Assembly: GCA_002718135.1 (NCBI GenBank)
Contig: PBDN01000002.1
Location: forward strand, 98,995 to 162,994
Reading direction: 5' to 3'
DNA length: 64,000 nt
Source: Pelagibacteraceae bacterium
Lineage (GTDB): Bacteria > Pseudomonadota > Alphaproteobacteria > HIMB59 > GCA-002718135
How positions within the stretch are numbered: the stretch's first letter is position 1; each line of letters opens with the position of its first letter. The position numbers and the translations under genes are program-made. Shown here in pieces: positions 18,593-28,455 of this stretch. The notes under the pieces were generated by a model. The model searched no databases and was not told the DNA's origin. It was given only the letters and a program-made list of their open reading frames with translations.

Positions 18593-19916
18593 ATTGTTTA
18601 TAATACAAGAAACCCAAAAACATAGTGGCTACAGTTACCACTAAGTATGAAAAAATTACGTCACTAAAAAAATGACCACCTTCTGCAATTCTAATAAAAC
18701 CAAGTAATGAGCCCAATAAAACAGATAAATAGATATAAATTATTTTTTTAGTTATGAAGTATAAGACTATTATTGAAAATCCTACTGAAGCATCACCAGA
18801 AACAAAAGAACAATTTGTATAACAGCTGTAACTTAATTTATACCATGGAGTAAAAATTCCCTCCCCCCCTAACTGTAAAATATCATTGGGTCTTGCGCGA
18901 CCCCAAAAATCTTTTAATAAAAAATTAACAACCCCCACAAGAGAAAACAACATGGCCACCCATATAAAAGCTATATCTTTTAAAGAAAAAACATATTTAA
19001 AAAAAATTTTTTTAACCAGATTTTGTTTAGATAGCATGGGTAAAAAAAGTATATAAATTAGTATTAAAGGCATTAAAAACTTTCTAAAAATTGTAGTAAT
19101 TAAAAAATAGCTTTGTAATAAGAACTGCCTGTCTCCAAAATAAAACAAACTACTTATATATAAATCAATTGTGGGCCCAATAGTTAGCAACAAGGCAATT
19201 AAACTAAATATAATAATAAAATAAATATTTAAACTTAATCTATCATTTGTTATTGAGCGTAGTTTTAAAAATGAAAAATTTTTTTGAAAAAAAAAGTTTA
19301 GAGTTTTGTAAACAATAATAGAAACCAAAATACCCCCAACTATATCTGTTACAAAATGAGCCCCAACCACCACTCTACTTATTGCAACCAAGATACCAAA
19401 AGAATAAAAAAAATATTTTAATCTTGGCAACAAAGCACCACACAATAAACACACTATAAATATAGTTGAGGCATGACCAGAGGGAAAGGAATGAAAATCT
19501 GAGTTAAGGGTGAAAAAATTAAACTCCAAAACTTCAAAAGAGTTTGTGTGATTGGGTCTAGGCCTACCAACAAGATGTTTTATTAATTGAATTACTATTC
19601 CTGTTGCTGCCAAATAAACAATTCCAGACAATGAAAAATTTTTAATATACTGAAACAAACTGTTATTTAACAAATTTGTTTTTTTAAAAAAAAGTGAAAA
19701 AAACAAAAGAGCAAAAAAAATAGAAAAAAACCACAGCGAATCCCCAAGCTCAGTAATTTTAACAAAAAACTCTATAATATAATCTTTATTATAATCACTA
19801 TATAAGGAGTGAAAAAGATCATTTATGTTGTTGTCAAACTTATAAGAAACAAAAATATTTATTGTGATTAGAGCAAAAACAAAAAGTTCCAATCTAATAT
19901 TTTTAATCATAAACAT
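18582..19916 (-). CDS. Tandem PAP2 lipid phosphatase
   Basis: 444 residues containing two PAP2 (type 2 phosphatidic acid phosphatase) units in one membrane protein. Unit 1 has the complete triad: K113-x6-R120-P121, PSGH at 145-148, and SR at 180-181 with His187 and Asp191. Unit 2 has K335-x6-R342-P343, SGD at 373-375 where SGH is normal, and R409-x5-H415-x3-D419. So unit 2 keeps all phosphatase residues except the motif-2 His, now Asp. PAP2 enzymes dephosphorylate lipid phosphates such as undecaprenyl pyrophosphate or lipid A. The next gene is an ArnT-like transferase, which suggests lipid A or carrier-lipid work. ATG at 19910 is an alternative start. Confidence 0.85.
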   Translation of the reverse strand: MFMIKNIRLELFVFALITINIFVSYKFDNNINDLFHSLYSDYNKDYIIEFFVKITELGDSLWFFSIFFALLFFSLFFKKTNLLNNSLFQYIKNFSLSGIVYLAATGIVIQLIKHLVGRPRPNHTNSFEVLEFNFFTLNSDFHSFPSGHASTIFIVCLLCGALLPRLKYFFYSFGILVAISRVVVGAHFVTDIVGGILVSIIVYKTLNFFFQKNFSFLKLRSITNDRLSLNIYFIIIFSLIALLLTIGPTIDLYISSLFYFGDRQFLLQSYFLITTIFRKFLMPLILIYILFLPMLSKQNLVKKIFFKYVFSLKDIAFIWVAMLFSLVGVVNFLLKDFWGRARPNDILQLGGEGIFTPWYKLSYSCYTNCSFVSGDASVGFSIIVLYFITKKIIYIYLSVLLGSLLGFIRIAEGGHFFSDVIFSYLVVTVATMFLGFLYYKQYDK

Positions 19917-19948
19917 TGGTTAGGTAATGATTAATATAAAATCAATGC

Positions 19949-21262
19949 TTAAAGTATAAATTTAGATAGGTCCTGACTTTTAATTAACTCACCCAGGTTT
20001 GTTTTTACAAAATTTTGATCAATAGTTATTTTTTTTGGACCTATGTCTGAGGCACTAAAACTAACTTCTTCAAGCAATTTTTCCATAATAGTGTGCAGTC
20101 TTCTGGCCCCTATATTCTCAACATTCTGATTAATTTCTGTTGCTAGTGTTGCGATTGAGTCAATGCCAGATTCCTTAAAATCTAAATCAACTTTTTCGGT
20201 CCCAAGTAAGCCAACATACTGTTTTATTAGGCTGTGCTGAGTTTCTGTTAGTATAAGTTTAAAATCATTTTTGCTAAGACTGTCTAACTCCACTCTAATT
20301 GGTAGTCTCCCTTGAAGTTCGGGAAGCATATCAGATGGTTTGGATAAGTGAAATGCTCCAGAGGCTATAAATAATATATAATCTGTTTTAACAACCCCAT
20401 GTTTTGTGTTTACTGCTGTTCCTTCAATTAAAGGTAGCAAATCTCTCTGAACACCTTCTCTAGATACATCCGCACCACTTTTTTCACTTCTAGAAGTTAT
20501 TTTATCAATTTCATCAATAAAAACTATTCCATTTTGTTCAACATCATCAAGCGCCCTAGATGTTATTTTATCTTGATCTAATAGTTTATCTGTTTCTTCA
20601 TTTAGTAAATAACTGTGAGAATCTTTTACAGACATTTTTTTCATTTTTTTTTGTTTACCAAAACCTTTTCCAAAAACATCACCAAGATTTATCATTCCCA
20701 TTTGAGAACCAGGCATTCCTGGAATGTCCATGGTTGGTAAATTTAATGAAGAATTTGACGAAACTGGTATTTCCACCTCTTTGTCATTTAATTCACCGCT
20801 TCTTAGTTTTTGTCTAAAATTATCTCTTGTTGACGATCCAGCAGTTTTAGAAACCAATATATCTAAAATTTTTTCCTCAGCATTTTTTTCTGCTTTTGCT
20901 TTTACTTCATCACCCATTTTGATCTTAGTTTTAGTAATGCTTATTTCAACAAGATCACGTATTATTTGCTCAACATCTCTACCAACATAACCTACCTCTG
21001 TAAATTTTGTAGCCTCAACCTTAATGAATGGAGCATTGGCCAGTTTGGCTAACCTTCTTGAAATTTCTGTTTTGCCACAACCGGTTGGACCTACCATTAA
21101 AATGTTTTTAGGAACAATTTCATCCTTTAAACTTTCTTCCAATTGTTTTCTCCGCCATCTGTTTCTCAAAGCAACAGCAACCGATCTCTTGGCATTTTTT
21201 TGACCAATAATAAACTTATCCAGCTCCGATACAATTTCTCTTGGACTAAAACTAGATTCCAT
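19949..21262 (-). CDS. hslU: HslU, ATPase subunit of the HslUV protease
   Basis: AAA+ unfoldase that feeds proteins into the HslV peptidase. The 437 residues show Walker A GPTGCGKT at 58-65, GYVGRDVE, an inserted I domain with low-complexity sequence, Walker [10 protein letters not shown] and a sensor region near [12 protein letters not shown]. The C-terminal DLSKFIL resembles the HslU tail that docks into HslV. It overlaps hslV by 1 nt. Probably heat-shock controlled through the promoter upstream of hslV. Confidence 0.97.
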   Translation of the reverse strand: MESSFSPREIVSELDKFIIGQKNAKRSVAVALRNRWRRKQLEESLKDEIVPKNILMVGPTGCGKTEISRRLAKLANAPFIKVEATKFTEVGYVGRDVEQIIRDLVEISITKTKIKMGDEVKAKAEKNAEEKILDILVSKTAGSSTRDNFRQKLRSGELNDKEVEIPVSSNSSLNLPTMDIPGMPGSQMGMINLGDVFGKGFGKQKKMKKMSVKDSHSYLLNEETDKLLDQDKITSRALDDVEQNGIVFIDEIDKITSRSEKSGADVSREGVQRDLLPLIEGTAVNTKHGVVKTDYILFIASGAFHLSKPSDMLPELQGRLPIRVELDSLSKNDFKLILTETQHSLIKQYVGLLGTEKVDLDFKESGIDSIATLATEINQNVENIGARRLHTIMEKLLEEVSFSASDIGPKKITIDQNFVKTNLGELIKSQDLSKFIL

Positions 21263-21810
21263 TAAATTTCTATAGTTTCAGATATGATATTATGATTTGT
21301 ATAAATACAAATATCAGCCGCAATATTTAGAGATTCTTCTGCAATTTCTTTAGCATTCATAGAGGTATTTTTTATCAATGCTTTTGCAGCACTATTAGCA
21401 TATGGTCCGCCTGAGCCTATAGCAAGAATACCATCATCTGATTCAATTACATCACCAGTTCCAGATAATAAAAGACTAACATCTTTATCAGCGACAATCA
21501 TCATTGCTTCTAGTCTTCTAAGATATCTATCCGTTCTCCAATCTTTAGCAAGCTCGACACAAGCTCTTTTTAACTGGTTTTTATATTGTTCTAATTTCCC
21601 CTCTAATCTTTCAAAAAGCGCAAATGCATCTGCTGTAGAACCAGCAAAACCTGATATAACTAAATTATCTGATCCTAATCTTCTTATTTTTTTTACATTA
21701 GCTTTCATCACCGTGTTTCCAAAGCTTGCTTGTCCATCACCTGCAATAACTACCAGGTTGTCTTTTCTAATTCCGATAATAGTGGTTGATTTAATTAAGT
21801 TTTTTACCAT
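21262..21810 (-). CDS. hslV: HslV, peptidase subunit of the HslUV protease
   Basis: Proteasome-like N-terminal threonine peptidase of 182 residues. An eight-residue leader would be removed to expose the catalytic Thr9 in [32 protein letters not shown] and [14 protein letters not shown] are typical. It is first in the hslVU pair and is divergent from hisB, with 92 bp between. An RpoH-like promoter lies in that gap. Confidence 0.97.
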   Translation of the reverse strand: MVKNLIKSTTIIGIRKDNLVVIAGDGQASFGNTVMKANVKKIRRLGSDNLVISGFAGSTADAFALFERLEGKLEQYKNQLKRACVELAKDWRTDRYLRRLEAMMIVADKDVSLLLSGTGDVIESDDGILAIGSGGPYANSAAKALIKNTSMNAKEIAEESLNIAADICIYTNHNIISETIEI

Positions 21811-21827
21811 ATTTTTATATATATTTT

Positions 21828-21856
21828 AAAATGGCTACTTTATTGTTTTTATCAAG
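21828..21856 (-). promoter_or_regulatory. Predicted RpoH-type promoter of hslVU
   Basis: On the minus strand CTTGATA (21850-21856) is followed, 13 nt further on, by AGCCATTT. This fits the sigma-32 pattern CTTG(A)-N13-15-CCCATnT. Its layout is the same as that of the dnaK promoter in this window, and hslVU is a classical heat-shock operon. Not experimentally shown. Confidence 0.6.
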
Positions 21857-21902
21857 GGGATTTACCTAGAATAAATTCAAATTCGCTGGTATTAGGCAGT
21901 TT

Positions 21903-22490
21903 ATGCGAAAAGGCAATATTCAAAGGAATACCAAAGAAACGAATATATCTTGTTCAATCAATCTAGATGGTGAGGGAAAATCTAATATTTCTACTGGTGT
22001 AGGTTTTTTTGATCACATGCTTGAACTATTAACACATCATAGTCTCATAGATTTAGACTTGATAGTCAAAGGAGATACACATGTTGATTTTCATCATACT
22101 GTAGAAGATGCGGCCTTTTGTATAGCTAAAACAATATTAGAAGCGTTAGGAAACAAAAGAGGCATATTTAGATATGGTTTTTCATACATTCCAATGGATG
22201 ACTGCCTATCAAGATGTGTGATTGATTTTTCTGGAAGGTCTGAGCTTTATTGGAAGGTTGAGCTTGGTTTAGAAAAAATTGGTGAAATGGATACTGAATT
22301 ATTCCTTGAATTTTTTAAAACCTTTGCCAATGAAGCGAAGTGCAATCTACACATTGAATGTTTGTATGGAAAAAACAATCATCACATAATTGAGTCCTGT
22401 TTTAAGGCTTTTGCAAAAAGCATAAGAATGGCCATCACAATTGATCAAAGGGCAAAAAACATAATACCCTCATCAAAAGGAACTTTATAA
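21903..22490 (+). CDS. hisB: Imidazoleglycerol-phosphate dehydratase
   Basis: Removes water from imidazole glycerol phosphate in histidine synthesis. The 195 residues hold the metal-binding histidine clusters FFDHMLELLTHHS and DTHVDFHHTVEDAAFC, and a second set in NHHIIESCFKAFAK. It is a monofunctional enzyme without a HisB phosphatase domain. It starts the plus-strand histidine cluster and is followed after 5 nt by hisH. Confidence 0.97.
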   Translation: MRKGNIQRNTKETNISCSINLDGEGKSNISTGVGFFDHMLELLTHHSLIDLDLIVKGDTHVDFHHTVEDAAFCIAKTILEALGNKRGIFRYGFSYIPMDDCLSRCVIDFSGRSELYWKVELGLEKIGEMDTELFLEFFKTFANEAKCNLHIECLYGKNNHHIIESCFKAFAKSIRMAITIDQRAKNIIPSSKGTL

Positions 22491-22495
22491 TTTGA

Positions 22496-23128
22496 ATGGA
22501 TAAAAAAATTACCATAGTAGATTATGGTTTGGGCAATATTTTGTCTGCAAAACAATCATTTTTAAGAATAATAAATGAAAACAATATTCATGGAAGTGTG
22601 CATGTTACCAATTCTCCAGAATCAATTGTAAATGCCACACACGTTGTTCTACCGGGTCAAGGAGCTTTTAAATCTTGTATTGATGGTTTAAAAAAAATAG
22701 ATGGGATGGTTGATGAGTTACATAATTTTGCGCTTAATAAAAAAAAACCATTTTTAGGTATATGTGTTGGTATGCAGCTTTTGGCTAATGAAAGTGAAGA
22801 AAATGGACTTCACAAAGGCCTAGGTTGGATTAGGGGAAAAATTAAAAAACTTCCATCCAAAAATAAAAAACTTCCACATATGGGCTGGAACACCGTTAAG
22901 ATAAAAAAAAACAATAATTCTGAAATTAAAATCCCTGAAGAAGACTTTTATTTTGTGCACAGTTATTATTTTAAATGTAAGCATGAAAAAAATGTTTTGG
23001 CGGAAACCGACTATGGAATAAATTTTTCTTCTATTGTCTATAAAGAAAATATATATGGCGTACAATTCCATCCTGAGAAAAGCTCAAATCAAGGATTAAA
23101 ATTTATTAAAGATTTTATAAGTTTATGA
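22496..23128 (+). CDS. hisH: Imidazole glycerol phosphate synthase, glutaminase subunit
   Basis: Supplies ammonia from glutamine to HisF. The 210 residues show the class I glutamine amidotransferase triad: GICVGMQ with Cys90, and His and Glu in FHPEKS near the C-terminus. LPGQGAF is the oxyanion loop. A short overlap of 4 nt links it to an acetyltransferase gene that sits between it and hisA. Confidence 0.96.
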   Translation: MDKKITIVDYGLGNILSAKQSFLRIINENNIHGSVHVTNSPESIVNATHVVLPGQGAFKSCIDGLKKIDGMVDELHNFALNKKKPFLGICVGMQLLANESEENGLHKGLGWIRGKIKKLPSKNKKLPHMGWNTVKIKKNNNSEIKIPEEDFYFVHSYYFKCKHEKNVLAETDYGINFSSIVYKENIYGVQFHPEKSSNQGLKFIKDFISL

Positions 23129-23661
23129 ACACACAAGTAAAAGAAAACTTTGAAATAAGGGTTGAGAATTTAAAAAAAATTAATGATTTAGATTTAGCAG
23201 ATCTTTGTAACATAACAGAACAAGCCATTAAGGCTGGCGGAGGCTTTGGGTGGTTAACAGTTCCCAAAAGAGACAATTTAAAAAAATATTGGCAGGGATT
23301 GGTTTTAATAAATACAAACATTTTGTTAGTTGGTAGATTAAATGGTGTTATCGCAGGGGCCCTTCAAATTTCATTCAAGGACAGCAATAACGAAGCACAA
23401 AAAAATATTGCGAAAATTCGTTCTCATTTTGTGGCACCTTGGGCCAGGGGCTACGGCCTTGCCAAATCTATGATAGATAATTCTTTTAATATTTCTAAGG
23501 AAAATAATGCTAAGTGTATTCAATTGGACATTCGAGAAACACAAGAAGCAGCCATACAACTTTTTAAAACCAAGGGCTTTATTAAATGGGGGGAAAACCC
23601 TTATTATGCTTATATAAATGGAAGCTTTATTAAAGGTTTTTATTATTATAAAAAGTTATAG
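23125..23661 (+). CDS. GNAT family N-acetyltransferase within the his operon
   Basis: 178 residues with a GNAT fold. The acetyl-CoA-binding segment is SHFVAPWARGYGLAKSMID (the R/Q-x-x-G-x-G/A loop as RGYGLA), followed by an AKCIQLDIRETQEAAIQLFKTKGF strand-helix typical of motif B. The substrate is unknown. It overlaps hisH by 4 nt and hisA by 1 nt, so it is made with the histidine enzymes, but a histidine-pathway role is not established. Confidence 0.8.
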   Translation: MNTQVKENFEIRVENLKKINDLDLADLCNITEQAIKAGGGFGWLTVPKRDNLKKYWQGLVLINTNILLVGRLNGVIAGALQISFKDSNNEAQKNIAKIRSHFVAPWARGYGLAKSMIDNSFNISKENNAKCIQLDIRETQEAAIQLFKTKGFIKWGENPYYAYINGSFIKGFYYYKKL

Positions 23662-24392
23662 TGAAACTCTTTCCAGCAATAGATCTTAAAGATAATAAAT
23701 GTGTTAGGCTGTCTAGGGGTAAAGATGAGTCCTCTGTAGTGTTTAATGAAAACCCAGTAGATCAGGCAATATATTTTGAACAACAAGGATGTAAAAGACT
23801 GCATCTTGTTGATCTTGATTCTGCTTTTGGAAGATTAAATATAAATTCAAAAACAATAAAAGAAATAAGAAAGGCGATTAGCATTCCAATTCAGATGGGT
23901 GGAGGAATCAGAAGCAAAGATTATGCTAATTCATTATTTAACTTATATATTGATTATTTAATAATTGGTTCTTACTCTATTACAAATGTAAATGATGTTC
24001 TTGATTTAGCAAAAAGCTTTTCTAATAGAGTTTATGTTGCTTTAGATATTTTAAATCATAAACTGATGATACGTGGGTGGAGGGATGAGGCTAAAATTAA
24101 AACTGATGATTTATTAAAAAAATATAACCCTTCTAATATTAGAGGTTACGTATTAACAGATATAAATAATGATGGGATGCTTAATGGTTTAGATATTGAT
24201 TTGATTAATTATTATCAAAATCTTACAAATAAAAATCTTGTAGTTGGTGGAGGGCTGACATCTTACATTGATTTAAAAAAATTAAATAAATTATCCAAAA
24301 AAAATTTGGAGGGGGTTATAGCTGGGAAATCTTTTTATATTGGAAATATAGATTTAAAGCACGCTCAAAAAATATTAGATAAAAATGCTTAA
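23661..24392 (+). CDS. hisA: ProFAR isomerase
   Basis: Isomerises the ribose of ProFAR to PRFAR in histidine synthesis. A 243-residue TIM barrel with [15 protein letters not shown] and catalytic Asp8 near the start, QMGGGIRS as a phosphate loop, and VGGGLTS near the end. The start codon is GTG at 23661, overlapping the GNAT stop by 1 nt. It overlaps hisF by 8 nt. Confidence 0.95.
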   Translation: MKLFPAIDLKDNKCVRLSRGKDESSVVFNENPVDQAIYFEQQGCKRLHLVDLDSAFGRLNINSKTIKEIRKAISIPIQMGGGIRSKDYANSLFNLYIDYLIIGSYSITNVNDVLDLAKSFSNRVYVALDILNHKLMIRGWRDEAKIKTDDLLKKYNPSNIRGYVLTDINNDGMLNGLDIDLINYYQNLTNKNLVVGGGLTSYIDLKKLNKLSKKNLEGVIAGKSFYIGNIDLKHAQKILDKNA

Positions 24393-25140
24393 AAAAAGAA
24401 TAATACCCTGTCTTGATGTAAAGGACGGAAGGGTGGTAAAGGGAATAAATTTTATAGATCTAATAGATGCAGGAGATCCTGTAGAACAAGCAAAATATTA
24501 CTCAGAAAATGGAGCAGATGAAATATGTTTTTTAGATATAAATGCATCACTAGAAAACAGATCAACAATGCTAGATATTGTTGAAAAAACAGCTTCTAAA
24601 GTTTTTATTCCCTTAACTGTTGGAGGGGGCATAAGTTCAATAGAAAATATTAGATCTTTACTTAAAGCCGGTGCTGATAAAGTTTCAATAAATTCTTCAG
24701 CTATAAAAGATCCCAATCTTATTAAAGAGGCAACTTCTCATTTTGGGAGTCAATGTATTGTTCTCGCTATAGATGTTAAAAAAAATAAAAACCATTGGAA
24801 TGTATTTTCTCATGGTGGCACTATTAACACCAATTTAAATGCTATTGATTGGGTAAAACAAGTGGAATTATTAGGTGCTGGAGAAATTTTATTAACCTCT
24901 ATGGATCGAGATGGAACAAAAACTGGTTTTGATTTAGATATATTAAAATTAGTTACTGATTCTGTTAATATACCTGTAATTGCAAGTGGTGGGGTTGGCT
25001 CTTTACAACATTTTTATGAGGGTATTGTTCATGGTGGAGCAAGCGCATTGTTAGCAGCTTCTGTATTCCATTTTAATAAATTTAGTATAATTGAGGTTAA
25101 AAAATATTTATCAGAAAAAAATATTAATATTAGGATATAA
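24385..25140 (+). CDS. hisF: Imidazole glycerol phosphate synthase, cyclase subunit
   Basis: Makes imidazole glycerol phosphate and AICAR from PRFAR and ammonia, with HisH. The 251-residue TIM barrel shows [12 protein letters not shown] with catalytic Asp11, VGGGISS, and a second catalytic region [12 protein letters not shown]. Ends 1 nt before the hisE ATG. Confidence 0.97.
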   Translation: MLKKRIIPCLDVKDGRVVKGINFIDLIDAGDPVEQAKYYSENGADEICFLDINASLENRSTMLDIVEKTASKVFIPLTVGGGISSIENIRSLLKAGADKVSINSSAIKDPNLIKEATSHFGSQCIVLAIDVKKNKNHWNVFSHGGTINTNLNAIDWVKQVELLGAGEILLTSMDRDGTKTGFDLDILKLVTDSVNIPVIASGGVGSLQHFYEGIVHGGASALLAASVFHFNKFSIIEVKKYLSEKNINIRI

Positions 25141-25141
25141 T

Positions 25142-25426
25142 ATGGAAGATGAATTTAAATTATTATTTAAAACTGTTTCAAACAGAATAAAACAAGATAA
25201 ATCAAAATCATATACAAAAAAACTTATAAAAGAAGGACCAAAAAAAATTTCTCAAAAATTAGGTGAAGAATGCACTGAACTTATTGTAGATTATTTAAAA
25301 GGTTCAAAAAAAAGAACTGTTGAAGAGGCAGTTGATGTTATATACCATCTCGTTGTTCTGCTTAATTCAAAAAAAATATCAATAAATGACATTTACAAAG
25401 AAATAAGGAAAAGAAAAAATGTATGA
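25142..25426 (+). CDS. hisE: Phosphoribosyl-ATP pyrophosphatase
   Basis: Hydrolyses phosphoribosyl-ATP to phosphoribosyl-AMP. I start at ATG 25142 (94 residues), just after hisF; an in-frame upstream start would lie inside hisF. KLGEECTELIVDY and EEAVDVIYHLVVLL are the MazG-like metal-binding helices of HisE. The partner hisI is not fused and lies far away at 50.2-50.7 kb. It overlaps the HIT gene by 8 nt. Confidence 0.94.
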   Translation: MEDEFKLLFKTVSNRIKQDKSKSYTKKLIKEGPKKISQKLGEECTELIVDYLKGSKKRTVEEAVDVIYHLVVLLNSKKISINDIYKEIRKRKNV

Positions 25427-25772
25427 TAAAAATAACATTTTTGCAAAAATACTAAGATCTGAAATTCCATGCAATAAGGTTTATGAAGATGAAGGGGTGC
25501 TGTTTTTTTATGACATAAACCCAATAGCCAAGATTCATGTTTTAGGAATACCTAAGGTTGAATGTGTCGATTTCGAAGATTTTATTTCAAATTCAAATGA
25601 AAAGAATGTTTATAGTTTTTTTAAAAAAGTTAATAAGGTCATTAATTTGCTTGGAATAAACAAACTGGGATATAGATTAATCACAAATTCAGGTAAAGAT
25701 GGCGGACAAGAAATACCTCATTTTCATGTTCATATAATTGGTGGAGAAAAATTAGGTACTAAAATAAAATAA
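25419..25772 (+). CDS. HIT family nucleotide hydrolase (HinT-like)
   Basis: 117 residues ending in PHFHVHIIGG, the histidine-triad motif of purine nucleoside phosphoramidases. The N-terminal NIFAKILRSEIPCNKVYEDE is typical of the HinT branch. Alphaproteobacterial histidine clusters often end with hisE-HIT, as here. The physiological substrate is not predictable. Confidence 0.92.
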   Translation: MYDKNNIFAKILRSEIPCNKVYEDEGVLFFYDINPIAKIHVLGIPKVECVDFEDFISNSNEKNVYSFFKKVNKVINLLGINKLGYRLITNSGKDGGQEIPHFHVHIIGGEKLGTKIK

Positions 25773-25775
25773 ATT

Positions 25776-26354
25776 TTATTTTACTATAACATAATTAACA
25801 ATTTCCTTTACACCTTTGATTGACTTTAGTGAGTCTAATAAATTGTTTAATGTTTTTTGATCTTTTGTTATTCCGGCAACATACAACTTACCTTGAATTG
25901 TTTCAAAATTATAACCAGCTGATCTTAAACCAACAGTTTTGGCAGCTAATGCTTTTGCTTGTGTATTTATCCACAAATCATTAGCATATTCTTTTAAAGT
26001 TGCCCTTTCGCCTATTTGGATTTCGTTAATTACTTCATTTATTCCTTCAACCTCCCACACTAGTCTTACTGCCTCTATTCGTGTTTCTTGATTATCAACA
26101 AGTCCAGTTAAAAGTATACGACCTTCTAAAACTGTTGTATTAATATTGACAAATAAATTTTCGTTAGAGCCTAAAAATTTTGCAGCTATATTAACTTTAA
26201 TTGTTGCATCATCTACAACAGTTCCTAAAGACCTATCTCCTTCTGCCACAACCATAGTTGTGGCGCCACCACTAGCTATAATTCCTGTTGGCGAACAACC
26301 ATAATTATTTATAATAACAAAAAGTATTGCCACTAAGATAATTAAAGGTTTCAT
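25776..26354 (-). CDS. BON-domain lipoprotein (DolP/OsmY-like)
   Basis: 192 residues with a lipoprotein signal whose lipobox is N-Y-G-C near residue 20. Two BON domains follow: the first around DDATIKVNIAAKFLG to INEIQIGE, the second from about NDLWINTQAKALA to the C-terminus. BON proteins such as E. coli DolP bind phospholipid and support outer-membrane integrity. It overlaps rsmI by 4 nt, a common pairing. Converges with the HIT gene. Confidence 0.88.
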   Translation of the reverse strand: MKPLIILVAILFVIINNYGCSPTGIIASGGATTMVVAEGDRSLGTVVDDATIKVNIAAKFLGSNENLFVNINTTVLEGRILLTGLVDNQETRIEAVRLVWEVEGINEVINEIQIGERATLKEYANDLWINTQAKALAAKTVGLRSAGYNFETIQGKLYVAGITKDQKTLNNLLDSLKSIKGVKEIVNYVIVK

Positions 26355-27187
26355 TTTTTTAATTCTAAAGCTTTTCTATATATTTCTTTTTTTGATATTT
26401 TTGTAAATTTATGCACTATTTCAACGACGTCAGTCAAAGAAAATTTTTTTAATAATTTTAATATGTTATTTTTATGAGATTCAATTAATATCTCTGAATC
26501 GTCTTGTTTTTTTACATCAGGACCTATTATAACAACAAATTCTCCCCGAGTGTTATTTGCATCTTTTGTGAATTTTTTTATGACATCATCTGATAAACCC
26601 ACAAATATTTTTTCATTTAATTTGGTTAATTCCTTGCAAACACAAATTTCTCTACTTGAGATATTTTTGTTAATTAACTTTAAACACAACAAAATTTTAT
26701 GACTAGACACAAAAAAAACACTAGTTTTTGAAGATGTTAGAATTTCATTAAGAAACTCGTCCATTGCCTTTTTTGTTTTTGGAGCAAATCCCAGATATTG
26801 AAACTGATTTGAAGCAATTGATGATACTTGTAGCGCATTTATTAATGAACATGGCCCGGGGACAGAAGTAACATAAAGATTATTTTTTATATAAAATTTA
26901 ACTAGATTATAACCTGGGTCTGAAATAAGTGGAGATCCAGCATCAGAAATAAGTGCTATAGAATTGTTTATGTGATATTTTTTTACTTTTTCTATGATTT
27001 TCTCTTCATTATGATCGTGAAGGGAATATAATTTCTTATTAATGTCTAAATTTGATAATAGTTTAAGTGAGCGCTTTATGTTTTCACAAATAATTATATC
27101 AACACCACTTAATGTTTCTTTGGCCCTATAAGTTATGTCTTTCAAATTGCCTATTGGAGTAGCGACTATATATAAACCTTTTTTCAT
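26351..27187 (-). CDS. rsmI: 16S rRNA (cytidine-1402-2'-O) methyltransferase
   Basis: Methylates the ribose of C1402 in 16S rRNA. The 278 residues begin with GLYIVATPIGNLKDIT and include ALISDAGSPLISDPGY and SVPGPCSLINALQVS, the SAM-binding landmarks of the tetrapyrrole-methylase-like RsmI family. The ATG at 27187 is well supported by the family N-terminus. The divergent LpoA-like gene begins inside this coding sequence, a 53-bp head-to-head overlap if its ATG is used. Confidence 0.95.
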   Translation of the reverse strand: MKKGLYIVATPIGNLKDITYRAKETLSGVDIIICENIKRSLKLLSNLDINKKLYSLHDHNEEKIIEKVKKYHINNSIALISDAGSPLISDPGYNLVKFYIKNNLYVTSVPGPCSLINALQVSSIASNQFQYLGFAPKTKKAMDEFLNEILTSSKTSVFFVSSHKILLCLKLINKNISSREICVCKELTKLNEKIFVGLSDDVIKKFTKDANNTRGEFVVIIGPDVKKQDDSEILIESHKNNILKLLKKFSLTDVVEIVHKFTKISKKEIYRKALELKK

Positions 27188-28454
27188 AATTTTTCTTTTT
27201 TTTATATTTTTAATATCGTGTTCTCCAGTAGATTCTTTAATTAAAAAAACTGAAGTTTATAATAAAGAAAATAATTCAGAAGAAAATATTAATAATAAAA
27301 AAGAACAACAAAATACTGCCGATGTATTGAATCAGGACAAAAAAACCATTCAGCATTCTGAAAGTATTCTTAACAAAAATGTAACAATTATTTTTTCAAA
27401 CTCAGATAAAGAGAATGTTGTAAATCAATTTATTAATGTAATTGAGATGGCTGTTTATAATAAGCAATTAAAAGGTATAAATTTTAACATTGCTATGTAT
27501 TCAAATAAAAATGAACTTGATGAAATTATCAAAAATTCTAACAATCTGGGTAAGATTTATATCGGTCCAATAAATGCTGAGGATACTTTGGTTGTAAAAA
27601 ATTATTGTAATGAAGGTGCTATTTTTTTTTCTTTTGCATCAAAAAAAAGCTTAGCTAAAGATTGCGTTTATTTAGTAAATTTTTTTCCTGAGAACGAACT
27701 AAGATCAATATTTAAATATCTTCCCACAAATTCTAAAGTCGCCTTTCTTTATCCTCAAAATAAATATGGCTATAAAATCAATAGTATTATTGATGAAATT
27801 GCAAATTATAGTGATTCAATTATTGTTAACAGATCTTCATACAAAGATGATATGAGCAACGTAAGAGGGGCTATAAAAGAGCTTGGCAAATATGAGTTAA
27901 GAAAATATGAGCTTGATAGACAAAAACAAATATTAGCTAATAAAAAAGATAGTGAATCTATAAAAAGACTAAAAAAACTTAAAAAATTTAAAACAACAAG
28001 AGATTTTGATTTCACACATCTGATTTTACCAGATTATGGTCTGCGCTTGTTACAAGTTGCACCCCTATTACCATATTATGATATTGATCCAAATATAGTT
28101 AGATTTGTAGGAACAGGCGTTTGGGACGATGAAGCCTTTTTCCTAGAGCCATCTTTGCAAAAATCAATTTTTCCTGGGGTTGAGAAAAAAAAACGAGAGA
28201 CAATTCAGGGAGAATTTGAAAAAATTTATAATAATAAATTTTTGAGAATATCGACACTGCCCTATGACTTATTAGGTATTTTATCTTATGCGTTTCAAAA
28301 CAAAAATTCATTAAGTGAATTCTACAATCTATTAAATAACAGTGAAATAAGATTTGAGGGTGTTGATGGTAGTTTTTATTTTAAAAAAAATATTATTGAA
28401 AGAGATCTAGATATTTTGCAAATATCGAATGGAATAGCAAAAAAAATAAACTAA
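27135..28454 (+). CDS. LppC/LpoA-like penicillin-binding-protein activator lipoprotein
   Basis: Lipoprotein with a hydrophobic signal and lipobox L-I-S-C around residue 29, then a low-complexity Asn/Lys/Glu stretch and a periplasmic-binding-protein type I fold (IYIGPINAEDTLVVKNYC, AFLYPQNKYGYKINSI, LILPDYGLRLLQVAPLLPYYDID). The family (LppC/LpoA) activates class A PBPs in gammaproteobacteria; the alphaproteobacterial form is assumed similar. The 439-residue start at ATG 27135 overlaps rsmI head-to-head; TTG at 27150 is another choice. No ATG is closer to the lipobox. Confidence 0.8.
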   Translation: MSFKLPIGVATIYKPFFIIFLFFIFLISCSPVDSLIKKTEVYNKENNSEENINNKKEQQNTADVLNQDKKTIQHSESILNKNVTIIFSNSDKENVVNQFINVIEMAVYNKQLKGINFNIAMYSNKNELDEIIKNSNNLGKIYIGPINAEDTLVVKNYCNEGAIFFSFASKKSLAKDCVYLVNFFPENELRSIFKYLPTNSKVAFLYPQNKYGYKINSIIDEIANYSDSIIVNRSSYKDDMSNVRGAIKELGKYELRKYELDRQKQILANKKDSESIKRLKKLKKFKTTRDFDFTHLILPDYGLRLLQVAPLLPYYDIDPNIVRFVGTGVWDDEAFFLEPSLQKSIFPGVEKKKRETIQGEFEKIYNNKFLRISTLPYDLLGILSYAFQNKNSLSEFYNLLNNSEIRFEGVDGSFYFKKNIIERDLDILQISNGIAKKIN

Positions 28455-28455
28455 T

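Noticed and set aside
4800..21000. Local GC-skew switch as proof of the origin
   Set aside because: Hand counts over a few hundred bases were mixed and affected by gene strand; a chromosome-wide cumulative skew is needed, so I did not use it as evidence.
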